Of a stretch of 40,306 nucleotides of DNA, positions 8,412-17,235 are shown piece by piece; within the stretch, counting starts at the first letter, position 1, and each line of letters begins with the position of its first letter. The notes under the pieces are model-generated. The model did not search any database. It was not told the origin of the DNA and worked only from the letters and a program-made list of their open reading frames with translations. Source of the DNA: Planctomycetota bacterium (GTDB lineage: Bacteria; Planctomycetota; Phycisphaerae; Phycisphaerales; SM1A02). The position numbers were made by a program, and so were the translations under genes. The DNA lies in the NCBI GenBank assembly GCA_024226535.1, contig JAAELP010000393.1, positions 1-40,306 on the forward strand, written 5' to 3'.

Positions 8412-9201
8412 GGGAAGGGGAAGGGTAGGCGGCGACCGGGGGGCTCGCAAATGCGCCCTCGAGTTCCGGCGGTACGAGATCCCAGAAGCGGTGCAGACGC
8501 TCGAGCGACCTCCCCATGCTGTCGAACCGCAGGGGGCCGTTGTAGATCATGGCGAGTCGCCCGTCACCGATCCGCCAGGCGATGTCGGGACGCTCGGCGA
8601 GGAACCGCTGCATCTCCGGCCCGAGCAGCATGATCGCGAAGTCCTCGTCGTCGGTCCGGACGCGGCGGGAGGTGTTGAACGGCTCGTGCTCCAGCCGGAG
8701 GCCGCCGCGGCGGCCGAGCGCCCACGCCAGACGCGAGAACAGTCCCCGCTTCGAGATGACCATCTCCGGCCACGCCGGCGCGTCGCAGACGTACGCCGTG
8801 TGGTGGACCGGGATCACGGCCTGGCCGGTGTTCACCACGTAGGTGTGCTGGAAGATCCTGAGGCGCCGATCCGAGATCGAGCCGACAAGCACGCGCGAGC
8901 ACTTGCCGCTCTTCGGGATCCCCGGCAGCGGAAGAAGCGCGCGGTGCAGCAGGGGGTCGGCGTCCGCGTCATGCTCGAAGCCATGGGCCTCGGCCGCCTG
9001 CTCGGCCGCCTTGCGTCTCGGCGAGCCGTCGCGGCGGAGGAACTTCATCGCGATGGCGAGCGCCACGCCGATGACCACGAGCACGCCGACGAGCCCGCCG
9101 AGCGGCACTCGGCCGCCGCTCGCACCGTACATGGCCCCCAGCGCCACCGCGGCGACCAGTCCCCCGATGACGAACACGACCAGCATCTTCCGGCGATCCA
9201 T
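8404..9201 (-). CDS. Two-span membrane protein, DUF3137-like
   Basis: The 265-residue product has two close N-terminal membrane spans (about residues 5-23 and 31-52, MLVVFVIGGLVAAVALGAM and LGGLVGVLVVIGVALAIAM), then a soluble domain. The soluble part (RLRIFQHTYVVNTGQAVIPVHHTAY, PEMVISKRGLFSRLAWALG, FNTSRRVRTDDEDFAIMLL, GDGRLAMIYNG) resembles the DUF3137-like group of bacterial membrane proteins; the match is from memory and is moderate. No enzymatic motif is visible. The gene overlaps purF by 8 bp, so the two are one transcription unit. It is divergent from the RdgC-like gene. Confidence 0.7.
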   Translation of the reverse strand: MDRRKMLVVFVIGGLVAAVALGAMYGASGGRVPLGGLVGVLVVIGVALAIAMKFLRRDGSPRRKAAEQAAEAHGFEHDADADPLLHRALLPLPGIPKSGKCSRVLVGSISDRRLRIFQHTYVVNTGQAVIPVHHTAYVCDAPAWPEMVISKRGLFSRLAWALGRRGGLRLEHEPFNTSRRVRTDDEDFAIMLLGPEMQRFLAERPDIAWRIGDGRLAMIYNGPLRFDSMGRSLERLHRFWDLVPPELEGAFASPPVAAYPSPSHG

Positions 9202-9274
9202 GCCCGAATCGTATGACCTGTGAGCAAGTTGACGGAGTGCCCCTTCCGGCGGGCGCGACGGCATGCTCGGCGTC

Positions 9275-10507
9275 ATGCCCTTTCGCACCGGTACCGTCGC
9301 CTTTGCCCGCTTCCGAGTCAGCGGGGGACCGCACGCCCTGACGCCGTCGGTCCTCGAATCCCTGGCCGCCGGCGTGATGGCCGAGTCGGGTGTCGGCTCA
9401 CCGCCGGAGGTGCAGGCGGGCTGGATCTCCGGCCGCCATGTCTTCGACACGACCTTCGATCCCGACGCGACGGTGTTCGGCGACTCCGCGCTGTTCGCGA
9501 TTCGCGTGGACACGAACCGCGTGCCGGCGGAGATCCGCCGGGCGTTCCGGCTCATGGCGGTTTCAGCGCGTGGGCCGGGCGAGGATCGTCGCGAGCAGGA
9601 AGCCGGTCGCCGCGAGGTCGACGAGGAAGCCGAGGCGCGTTGCCGGGCGGAGTTGTCCGCGGGACGACATCGCCGCAGCAAGATGGTCCCCGTGTTGTGG
9701 GACGTCCCGCGCCGGCTGATCCTCGCGCCGGTGTTCAGCGACACCTTGCGCAGCGTTCTCGCCGAGCACATGCGGGCGACGCTCGACGCGTCGATCGAGC
9801 CGCTGTCCGCGGGGGCGCTCGCGGCGGAGCACTTGTCGGCGTCGGGCCGGTCGCGCGACTACGAGGATCTCGCGCCGTCGTCGTTCACCGCGCCGCCGGC
9901 GGCAACGCTCGAGCGCGAAGGACGCGGCGACGGGCCGCCGGTGCCGTGGTCACGTCTCGGGCCGCAGCCGAAGGACTTCCTCGGCAACGAGTTCCTCATC
10001 TGGCTCTGGGCGCAGGGGGAGATCGGCAGCGCCGCGATCGACACCGAGGGCGGACCGGTCGCGCTCGTCTTCGACCAGAGCCTCGACATGGACTGCGCGT
10101 GGGACGTCGCCGGTCGCCAGACGCTGCGGGCGACCGGCCCCACGCGTCTGCCCGAGGCGGCGAAGGGACTCCAGAACGGCAAGTGGCCTCGGAAGGCCGG
10201 TCTCGTGCTCGCCGCCCGCGGCGACCAGTGGACGCTGACCTTCCAGGGCGATCGTTTCCTCGTCACGGGATGTCGCCTCGCCACCCCCGAGGAAGCCCCG
10301 GCCTCGGAGCGCGAGCGGACTGAACAGCGACTGGCCTCCATCGAGACGCTCGACGGTGTCCTCGTCGACCTGTTCCACGCGTTCCTCGAACGCCGGATCT
10401 GTTCGGGCTGGCAAGGCGAACGGCAGGCGATCCGCGAGTGGATCACCACCCGCACCGGCCGCCGCGCTACGGCGCCGGTGGAGTTGCCGGTGGAGTTGCC
10501 GGTGTAG
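9275..10507 (+). CDS. RdgC-like recombination-associated protein
   Basis: The 410-residue product begins MPFRTGTVAFARFRVSG, close to the start of RdgC-family proteins of Deltaproteobacteria. Further agreement is seen in the order of segments: an early GW motif (VQAGWISG), a basic-residue-flanked FAIRVDTNRVPAEI strand, a charged helix, SKMVPVLWDVPRRLI, then DYEDLAPSSF and the conserved FLGNEFLIWLWA. RdgC forms a DNA-encircling dimeric ring in E. coli and modulates RecA. I chose the second of two ATGs, 12 bp inside the longer frame, because the family starts there. The C-terminus ends in a short repeat VELPVELPV. The match is by motif recognition and divergent. It stands between a divergent membrane-protein gene and convergent receiver genes, with no repair gene adjacent. 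Confidence 0.68.
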   Translation: MPFRTGTVAFARFRVSGGPHALTPSVLESLAAGVMAESGVGSPPEVQAGWISGRHVFDTTFDPDATVFGDSALFAIRVDTNRVPAEIRRAFRLMAVSARGPGEDRREQEAGRREVDEEAEARCRAELSAGRHRRSKMVPVLWDVPRRLILAPVFSDTLRSVLAEHMRATLDASIEPLSAGALAAEHLSASGRSRDYEDLAPSSFTAPPAATLEREGRGDGPPVPWSRLGPQPKDFLGNEFLIWLWAQGEIGSAAIDTEGGPVALVFDQSLDMDCAWDVAGRQTLRATGPTRLPEAAKGLQNGKWPRKAGLVLAARGDQWTLTFQGDRFLVTGCRLATPEEAPASERERTEQRLASIETLDGVLVDLFHAFLERRICSGWQGERQAIREWITTRTGRRATAPVELPVELPV

Positions 10508-10510
10508 GTG

Positions 10511-10804
10511 TTACAGCGCCTCGGGAGCGCGGACGGCGTCGCCGGCCGCCTCGCGGATCTCCGCGATCAGGCGGTTGGGGTCGGTCATGCCGATGAGCGA
10601 CACGCAGGGTATCGACGCGAGCCCGGCCGGCACGTCGAGGTCGTTCACGAGCAGCACGTCGGGGCGATCCGTTGCGGCGCGTTCCGTCATCTGCTCGGCG
10701 CGCTGCGCCAGGGCCACGGTGTAGCCCTCGCTCTGGAGACGGACCCGCAGGGCCTGGAGCAGGCGAACGTCGGTGGCGGCGACGAGGATGTGGCGCTTTG
10801 GCAT
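10511..10804 (-). CDS. Degenerate stand-alone receiver domain
   Basis: The 97-residue product MPKRHILVAATDVRLLQALRVRL has the shape of a response-regulator receiver: a first strand HILVAAT, a first helix, and RPDVLLVNDLDVPAG in the position of the phospho-acceptor loop, where Asp55 aligns with the acceptor. The acidic pair that binds magnesium is replaced by Ala9 and Thr11, and the usual K-P pair near the end is missing. It is therefore probably not phosphorylated in the normal way. It follows the canonical receiver gene by 23 bp on the same strand, so the two are likely cotranscribed and may interact. There is no output domain. Confidence 0.78.
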   Translation of the reverse strand: MPKRHILVAATDVRLLQALRVRLQSEGYTVALAQRAEQMTERAATDRPDVLLVNDLDVPAGLASIPCVSLIGMTDPNRLIAEIREAAGDAVRAPEAL

Positions 10805-10827
10805 CTGTGATTCCCCCCGGCGCGCGT

Positions 10828-11211
10828 TCAGGGAAGCGAGCACCCGGCCATGACGAGTTCCGCCTCGACGAGGTCGATGAGGTCCGTCGTGTCGAACGGC
10901 TTCTGAAGCACGGCGATGTTCTCGAACTGGTCGAGCCGCGGGCGATACGCGGCCTCGAAACCCGTGATCACGATGATCGGGACCGGGCTCAGGGCCCGCA
11001 CCGCCTCGGTGAGGCCGATTCCGTCCCCCGCCGGCATGTTCAGGTCGGTGATCACGAGGTCGTGCGGCTGACGACGAAAGCCTTCGAGGCCCTCGGTGCC
11101 GCAGCACGCGGTCTCGCATTCGTACCCGAGGTTCTCGAGACGGCTGGCGATGGCGCGGACGATCCGCTCGTCGTTGTCAACGATCAGGATCCGCGGTGCA
11201 TGTGTGGACAT
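10828..11211 (-). CDS. Single-domain response regulator (CheY-like receiver)
   Basis: The 127-residue product is one receiver domain without an output domain. All phosphorylation residues are in place: Asp12 and Asp14 (ILIVDNDE), acceptor Asp56 (LVITDLNMP), Thr83 (IIVITGF) and Lys104 (VLQKPFD). It would receive a phosphate from a histidine kinase, none of which lies in the window, and act through protein contact. It is the first gene of a two-gene unit with the degenerate receiver downstream. The gene upstream on the same strand is ahcY, separated by about 170 bp that include a terminator. Confidence 0.95.
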   Translation of the reverse strand: MSTHAPRILIVDNDERIVRAIASRLENLGYECETACCGTEGLEGFRRQPHDLVITDLNMPAGDGIGLTEAVRALSPVPIIVITGFEAAYRPRLDQFENIAVLQKPFDTTDLIDLVEAELVMAGCSLP

Positions 11212-11297
11212 GGTCTGATCCTCATGATGGACCGCCGGGCTGCCTGGACCGACGGCGCCTTTCGAGGATCGACGTATTCGACGAGCGCGATCACACG

Positions 11298-11328
11298 AAA
11301 AAAGCGACGCGCGGGATGCGCGTCGCTT
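11298..11328 (-). terminator. Intrinsic terminator of ahcY
   Basis: On the minus strand an 11-bp perfect stem (AAGCGACGCGC with GCGCGTCGCTT) closes on a 5-nt loop and runs into a row of T residues. It lies about 55 bp after the ahcY stop and before the receiver genes. Confidence 0.93.
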
Positions 11329-11383
11329 CAGTCTGTAACGGTCCGGCCGCAGGGGGCCTCGTGTCCCGATCCCCGCCCGTGAT

Positions 11384-12892
<1,509 letters not shown>

Positions 12893-12946
12893 GGCTTCTC
12901 TCCGGGGTGAGGTCGAGGTTCGGGGCAGGCCTGAAGCAATCATCCG

Positions 12947-12960
12947 TTCATCCGGATGAA
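12947..12960. promoter_or_regulatory. Palindromic operator candidate at the ahcY transcription start
   Basis: TTCATCCGGATGAA is a perfect 14-bp palindrome starting a few bases after the predicted ahcY start point. The half site CATCCG occurs again at 12941-12946. In the RNA the same bases could form a 7-bp hairpin (UCAUCCG with CGGAUGA, loop of 6). The placement suits repression by a dimeric regulator, for instance an ArsR-type SAH sensor such as SahR; the regulator's identity is inference. Confidence 0.6.
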
Positions 12961-12968
12961 GTGATACA

Positions 12969-12997
12969 AGCATACGACGGGCTTCGGGGGCGGTCAA
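12969..12997 (-). promoter_or_regulatory. Sigma-70-type promoter of ahcY
   Basis: On the minus strand, -35 TTGACC and -10 TATGCT are separated by exactly 17 nt. The predicted start lies at the edge of the palindrome, giving a leader of about 75 nt before the GTG start. Confidence 0.75.
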
Positions 12998-13100
12998 CCG
13001 CAGTTTCTGGCCAACAATGGCAACATCCGGGTCGATGGTGTTGTCGCGGTGGTGGTAGGGGGCGCAGAATGCACCCGGGGGAAGCGTATCCGTAGTTGGC

Positions 13101-13925
13101 ATGCCGGCAGTCGCAATGAAGAAACAACAACCCGGCCAATCCAGGACGGCCGACCAACCCGACCCGCGGTCTGGATCGCAGACCGACTGGTCGATGATCT
13201 TCGAGGCGGCCGGCAGCGAGGGGGCCGAGGCCCAGGAGGCCTGGGATCAGCTCTCGCGCCGGTACTGGCCGGCGATCTACGCCTACATTCGCAGCACGGG
13301 GCGCGACGTCGAGGACGCGGCGGACCTGACGCAGGGCTTCGTCTGCGACGTGCTGCTCGGCCGGCGGCTGTTCGCGGTCGCGGACCCGCGCCGGGGCCGA
13401 TTCCGAACGCTGCTGCTCACGGCGCTCAAGAACTACCTGACCGAGCGGCATCGGTACGACACCCGGAAGAAGCGATCACCCCGCGGCGACTCGTCCGCCA
13501 ACGGGGACGGCCCGAAGCTGCTCGAGCTCGACCGCGAGTCCCCGTCTGTGGTCGCGCGTTCGCATTCGCCGACCCCCGACGCGGCCTTCGACACCCAGTG
13601 GGCCGTCGCGCTCGTGCACCGGATTCTCGATGGTGTCCGGGCCGAGTGCGTGCGCGAGGAACTCGCCGCGCACTGGACCGTATTCGAGCGGCGCGTCGTG
13701 CGTCCCATGCTGACCGGTGAACCTCCGATCGACTACAGCGTGCTGGTCGATCGGCTCGACCTCAAGGATGCGGCCCAGGCCGCGAACATGATGATCACGG
13801 TGAAGCGCCGTTTCGCCCGCGCGATGTACGCGGAGATCGGGCGAACCGTCAAGGATCCCGACGAGATCGAGGAAGAGATCTCGTCGTTGATGCGCGCGCT
13901 CCAGCGAACGGAAGGGCGACCATGA
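13101..13925 (+). CDS. ECF-like RNA polymerase sigma factor, divergent
   Basis: The 274-residue product has a recognisable sigma region 2 at about residues 25-110 ([38 protein letters not shown], then [22 protein letters not shown]). The D-x-x-D-L-T-Q-x-F pattern is that of the planctomycete ECF branch. The region 4 part (about 200-250, [36 protein letters not shown]) keeps the general helix pattern but is a weak helix-turn-helix. It would direct RNA polymerase to a small regulon. Two ATGs are possible, 15 bp apart; neither has a strong ribosome-binding site. The gene is divergent from ahcY and overlaps the next gene by 4 bp. Confidence 0.82.
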   Translation: MPAVAMKKQQPGQSRTADQPDPRSGSQTDWSMIFEAAGSEGAEAQEAWDQLSRRYWPAIYAYIRSTGRDVEDAADLTQGFVCDVLLGRRLFAVADPRRGRFRTLLLTALKNYLTERHRYDTRKKRSPRGDSSANGDGPKLLELDRESPSVVARSHSPTPDAAFDTQWAVALVHRILDGVRAECVREELAAHWTVFERRVVRPMLTGEPPIDYSVLVDRLDLKDAAQAANMMITVKRRFARAMYAEIGRTVKDPDEIEEEISSLMRALQRTEGRP

Positions 13926-14380
13926 TGTTTGACATGAACAACGAGGGGCCGATGAAGCTCCCGTACGACGAGCGGACCAAGCCCCAACTCGGTGAGGCGC
14001 TGCGGTGGGCGCTGGATACCTCGCTGGATCCGGCCCAGGCATCCGCGGACTGGCTCGCCCGCGACATCGACGACTCGCGCAACTCCGCCCAGGAGTTGCT
14101 GACGAATCCCGACGTGACGCTGACCCAGTTGCGCAAGGCCAAGAGCGCGTTCAAGACGATGCGCATCGTGGGCGAGACGAGCGCGGACCGCCGGCTCGGC
14201 GCGCGGCTCTACGCGGCCGCGATCGCGGCGGGGCTCGTCCGGCACGGCCGGCGCATCAGCAGCCAGTCCGATCCGGCGCTGGAGCGCGCGTTCAAAGGGC
14301 TCCTCGACGACCACGAGATGTCCGAAGACCTGCGCTCGCTGGCGGGCAAGGCGTTGTGCACGATGCAGGAGATGCCGTAA
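13922..14380 (+). CDS. Small helical protein coupled to the ECF sigma factor
   Basis: The 152-residue product begins [31 protein letters not shown] and is mostly alpha-helical by composition, with no signal peptide, membrane span or zinc motif. Its start overlaps the sigma-factor stop in an ATGA, so the two are translated together. I do not recognise the family. Its position is that of an anti-sigma or accessory protein, but it lacks the HxxxCxxC zinc motif of classic anti-sigma factors. A terminator follows within 35 bp, so this is the last gene of the unit. Confidence 0.75.
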   Translation: MMFDMNNEGPMKLPYDERTKPQLGEALRWALDTSLDPAQASADWLARDIDDSRNSAQELLTNPDVTLTQLRKAKSAFKTMRIVGETSADRRLGARLYAAAIAAGLVRHGRRISSQSDPALERAFKGLLDDHEMSEDLRSLAGKALCTMQEMP

Positions 14381-14412
14381 GGCAGGGAGCAGGCGAGGGA
14401 ATCCGCTGGAGA

Positions 14413-14470
14413 CCCGGGAACGCGGTGTCGATTCGACCGAATCGGTATCGTGTTCCCGGGCTTTTTCTTT
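14413..14470 (+). terminator. Intrinsic terminator after the sigma-factor unit
   Basis: Outer stem CCCGGGAAC (14413-14421) with GTTCCCGGG (14452-14460), inner hairpin CGATTCG/CGAATCG, followed by CTTTTTCTTT. Confidence 0.93.
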
Positions 14471-14483
14471 CGGAGCACCTGGA

Positions 14484-15029
14484 ATGGGTGACGAGGTCCA
14501 CATCGAGATCGAGCACAAGTTCCTCCTCGACGGCATGCCGGTACTGCCGGCGGGTGCGCGGGCGGTCCGGATCGAGCAGGGTTACCTGCCGCCGGCGCCG
14601 GACGGCGCGGCCCTGTCGGGGAGGATCCGGCGCGCCGTGGACGCCGACGGTGCGGTCCGGTGCACGCACACGATCAAGCGCGGCCGGGGCGTGCGGCGAG
14701 AGGAGATCGAGCGGGAGATCAGCGAGGAGTGCTTCCGCCGCGAGTGGGAGCGTGCCGATGCCGCCCGGCTGACCAAGACCCGTCACCGCGTCGACGCCGG
14801 TTTGGTCGGTGGCGCTCCGGCGGTGTGGGAGATCGACGAGTTCGACGATCACGACCTCGTGTACGCCGAGATCGAGTTGCCGTCGGAGGACGCCGTGTTC
14901 GAGATCCCGCCCTGGCTCGCGCCGCACGTCGTGCGCGAGGTCACCGACGAGATTGCATACGGCAACGCGTCGATCGCGCTGTACGGAGCGCCGGTCAGTG
15001 AGGAAAGCTCACGCCCGCGTAGCCCATGA
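14484..15029 (+). CDS. CYTH-domain triphosphate tunnel metalloenzyme
   Basis: The 181-residue product carries the E-x-E-x-K signature of the CYTH superfamily at residues 8-12 (IEIEHKFLL) and the other tunnel strands in order: IEQGYL, GRIRR, THTIKRGRGVRREEIEREI, KTRHRV, WEIDEFDD and YAEIELPSE, ending with EVTDEIAYGNASIA. This is the layout of short bacterial TTM proteins, which hydrolyse inorganic triphosphate or related substrates with a divalent metal. The start follows a terminator by 13 bp, so a promoter must lie very near or within that terminator region. The 3' end overlaps the convergent PagL-like gene by 35 bp. Confidence 0.9.
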   Translation: MGDEVHIEIEHKFLLDGMPVLPAGARAVRIEQGYLPPAPDGAALSGRIRRAVDADGAVRCTHTIKRGRGVRREEIEREISEECFRREWERADAARLTKTRHRVDAGLVGGAPAVWEIDEFDDHDLVYAEIELPSEDAVFEIPPWLAPHVVREVTDEIAYGNASIALYGAPVSEESSRPRSP

Positions 15030-15690
15030 GGTGATCACGTCCCGGGTTGTTCTCGAACGTCCGGGCGTTGGAGACGTGGTACCAGCGAACGCCGAGCAGG
15101 AGCCGCGCGCCGTCATCGAGGGCGTGCGTGTAGCCCAGGCCGACCTGGGGCGTGAAGTTGAACGACGACGCGTCGCACGGCACGTTGTCGGTGGTTCCGA
15201 GCATGCCCACGCCGCCTTCGAAGAACACCGTCCAGTCCTCTTTGCTGAACATGTGCCACCGGAAGATCAGCGCAAAGCCGAAGCCGTAGGCGTTGTCGCC
15301 GAACTGCTGGAATCCGCCGCCGGTGAACTCGAGGTCGAGGCTGAGCCCGTCGGCGATGAACTTCGTGAACCCCAGGCCGACCATCCACATCGAGTTGTCG
15401 GTGTCGGTGACGTCGATGCCGCCGCCCCCGAGGACGTACCACCGCTGGCTGCCGCGGCTGGCGAACGGCGCCGGGACGGCAACGTCGAGGTCGGCGTCCG
15501 CTGCCGCGTCCGCATCGAGCCCCGTGGTGCCGGGCTGCGTCGCGGCCGTGCCGTCCTGGGCCGTCGCGTTCAGGTCGACGGTCAGGCGCGGGTTGACCGC
15601 GTGCGCATCGGCGGCGAGGCCGGCGGCAGGGGCGTCGGCCGATCGGTCGAGCTCCAGGCTCGTGGACAGCACCAGGGCTTCGAAGGGCAA
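14995..15690 (-). CDS. Acyloxyacyl hydrolase / PagL-like lipid A deacylase, start uncertain
   Basis: The C-terminal 160 residues form alternating strands of an outer-membrane beta-barrel (WYVLGGGGIDVTD, WMVGLGFTKFIADG, LSLDLEFTGGGFQQFG, ALIFRWHMFS, FFEGGVGMLG) and end with YHVSNARTFENNPGRDHLMGY, which contains the H-x-S-N plus N-P-G signature of PagL; the histidine and serine would be catalytic. PagL removes an acyl chain from lipid A in the outer membrane. The frame has no in-frame ATG near a sensible start, and I placed a TTG start. With it the N-terminus lacks a normal Sec signal peptide and is followed by a 70-residue Ala/Asp-rich spacer, so the true start or the sequence may differ. It overlaps the CYTH gene tail-to-tail. 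Confidence 0.75.
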   Translation of the reverse strand: MPFEALVLSTSLELDRSADAPAAGLAADAHAVNPRLTVDLNATAQDGTAATQPGTTGLDADAAADADLDVAVPAPFASRGSQRWYVLGGGGIDVTDTDNSMWMVGLGFTKFIADGLSLDLEFTGGGFQQFGDNAYGFGFALIFRWHMFSKEDWTVFFEGGVGMLGTTDNVPCDASSFNFTPQVGLGYTHALDDGARLLLGVRWYHVSNARTFENNPGRDHLMGYAGVSFPH

Positions 15691-15814
15691 GGCAGGCTCC
15701 GTCGCGCACGACGTCCAGCGGGCGCTGCGTCGGCAGTCGCGAGAGCCTATGAGTAACGGGGCATTCCGGCAACCCGTCGCATCGGCCGCAGCGCGGGAGT
15801 AGAGTGTTCCCCCT

Positions 15815-16678
15815 ATGCCCCGCAAGCTCACCATCGTCGGTCTCGGCGAAGCGCTGCTCATGGAGCGCCCCGACGGCGCACAGCCCGCGGGGCTCGGCGC
15901 GTCCGTGGCGATGCGGGCGGTCGGGCTGGGCCACGTGGGTGTCGTCATTTCGCGGACCGGCCAGGACGACGCGGGCACCGAGCTCACCAACCTCCTCGAC
16001 GCGGCGGGCGTCAACACGTCGCATCTCCAGAGCGACCCGGACCTGCCGACCGGGCGCGTGATCGTGCGCGCGACCGGCGAGATGATCGCTCGCCACCTCG
16101 ACACGCGGGCCGCCTACGACAACCTCCAGTGGGACTTCGATCTGGAGGACGTCGCGCAACAGGCGGATGGCGTCGTCTTCTCGATGCTCACGCGGCGCAG
16201 CGGACAGACGCGGAGCGAGGAGAACCGGTTCCTCGCCGCCTGCCACGGTGCGATCAAGGTGCTCGACATGACCGCGCTCGACGGCGCGCCGGATCGGCGG
16301 CAGGCGCTGGCGGCGCTGGAACTCGCCGACGGCGCGGTCGTCCACGCGGCGGCGGTTGCGGCCGTGCTGCCGGGCTCGGACGGGCAGTCCCTCGCGGAGT
16401 GCGTCGCGGCCCTGCGACGCCAGAGCGATCTGTCCCTGGTCGTGACCGTCGAGGACGACGCCGCGGGATCGCGTGTGACGCTGCACCGCGATGACGGCGC
16501 CTGGCCAGCAACGATCCCCGCCGGTCGCGCCGCCGTCACCGCAGCGGAGGTCGCCGTCCTCGACGGACTCCTCCGCGGACGCCCCCCGAACGCCATGCTC
16601 GACCTCGCCACCCGCTACGCGGGACACGCGACGACGAAGCCCGACGAACCGGCGCCGCCTGAGTGGCTGGACACGTAG
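15815..16678 (+). CDS. PfkB-family protein lacking the kinase catalytic motif
   Basis: The 287-residue product begins MPRKLTIVGLGEALLMERPDGAQ and shows PfkB (ribokinase) features: a G-ASV-MRA-GLGHVGVVISRTGQDDAG helix-strand unit, DAAGVNTSHLQSDPDLPTGRV, and later strands. Where PfkB kinases have D-T-x-G-A-G-D with the catalytic aspartate, this protein reads PAGRAAVTAAEVAVLDGLL, so both the anion hole and the base are lost. It is probably a catalytically dead regulatory or sugar/nucleoside-binding relative, perhaps with a partner. It is about 20-40 residues shorter than typical members. It is divergent from the PagL-like gene and stands alone. Confidence 0.8.
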   Translation: MPRKLTIVGLGEALLMERPDGAQPAGLGASVAMRAVGLGHVGVVISRTGQDDAGTELTNLLDAAGVNTSHLQSDPDLPTGRVIVRATGEMIARHLDTRAAYDNLQWDFDLEDVAQQADGVVFSMLTRRSGQTRSEENRFLAACHGAIKVLDMTALDGAPDRRQALAALELADGAVVHAAAVAAVLPGSDGQSLAECVAALRRQSDLSLVVTVEDDAAGSRVTLHRDDGAWPATIPAGRAAVTAAEVAVLDGLLRGRPPNAMLDLATRYAGHATTKPDEPAPPEWLDT

Positions 16679-16804
16679 CCACCACGTCGCACTCGTTGCA
16701 CGGACTAACATCGCGCACCAAACGACCGCCCCGCTGCGCGACAGGCGCGCGTCGGCGAACAACCATCACGCGGGCCCGAGGGCGGTGCCCGCAGAGTTGA
16801 CCGG
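16679..16804. other. Gene-free stretch before the repeats
   Basis: No credible gene or clear promoter is seen here. It is the first part of the roughly 690-bp gap between the PfkB-like and nucleosidase-like genes, most of which is described in the following entries. Confidence 0.4.
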
Positions 16805-16977
16805 TGCGTCAAAGCCGTTCGTTGCGCGAGAGCGCAGACGGTCCCGGAGGGCCGTCTGGCGTGCGTCAACAAACGTCCTTTGCGCGAGAGCGCAGACGGT
16901 CCCGCAGGGCCGTCTGGCGTGCGTCAACAAACGTCCTCTGCGCGAGAGCGCAGACGGTCCCGTAGGGCCGTCGGAGC
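16805..16977 (+). repeat. Three tandem 57-58 bp repeats with two hairpins each
   Basis: Units start at 16805, 16862 and 16920. Each begins TGCGTCAA and contains two potential hairpins: TGCGC-GAGA-GCGCA, with a GNRA-type loop, and a GACGG/CCGTC stem closed around CCCGNAGGG, where the N differs (G, C, T) in the three copies while the stem is unchanged. The period is not a multiple of three, so the repeats do not encode a repeated peptide. It may be part of a structured RNA read on the plus strand. Confidence 0.85.
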
Positions 16978-16990
16978 GGGAAATTAAAAT

Positions 16991-17026
16991 CCGCCGTTCG
17001 GACGCTCCGACACTTCCGAACGGCGG
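16991..17026. repeat. 12-bp inverted repeat after the tandem repeats
   Basis: CCGCCGTTCGGA and TCCGAACGGCGG are perfect reverse complements with a 12-nt loop. They follow a short A/T-rich spacer (AAATTAAAAT), rare in this DNA. Confidence 0.85.
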
Positions 17027-17031
17027 CGCGC

Positions 17032-17060
17032 CACGGCCCGAAGGCCGCGTGTTTTTCTTG
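17032..17060 (+). terminator. Intrinsic terminator candidate of the repeat region
   Basis: Stem CACGGCC with GGCCGCGTG (one bulged C), tetraloop CGAA, followed by TTTTTCTT. It is oriented for plus-strand transcription and would close a transcript containing the tandem repeats. Confidence 0.65.
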
Positions 17061-17235
17061 GCGGAGAAGCGCGGCGCGCGGGCCTCTCCGAGGGGTTCGG
17101 GAACAACGGACATCCCACAGTAGCCACCTGACTCGATGCGGGTCAACGTCGGGATGCAGGGTTCGATAGATTTTCGTAAAGTCTGTTACGCAAAGCAGTT
17201 ACAAGACTCTCGCAATCGGTCATGCGGTCTGGTAG

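Noticed and set aside
6603..8633. A 676-codon plus-strand frame opposite purF
   Set aside because: purF motifs on the minus strand are unmistakable and the plus frame has none.
12893..12968. SAH riboswitch in front of ahcY
   Set aside because: The leader is only about 75 nt and I do not see the conserved SAH-riboswitch core; the palindrome fits a DNA operator better. A covariance search would settle it.
12893..13102. N-terminal extension of AhcY to an upstream ATG
   Set aside because: The extra 70 residues would be encoded by the promoter and palindrome; GTG at 12892 has a good ribosome-binding site and fits the family.
16805..16977. CRISPR array
   Set aside because: The whole 57-58 bp unit is conserved, so there are no distinct spacers; there are only three units and no cas genes.
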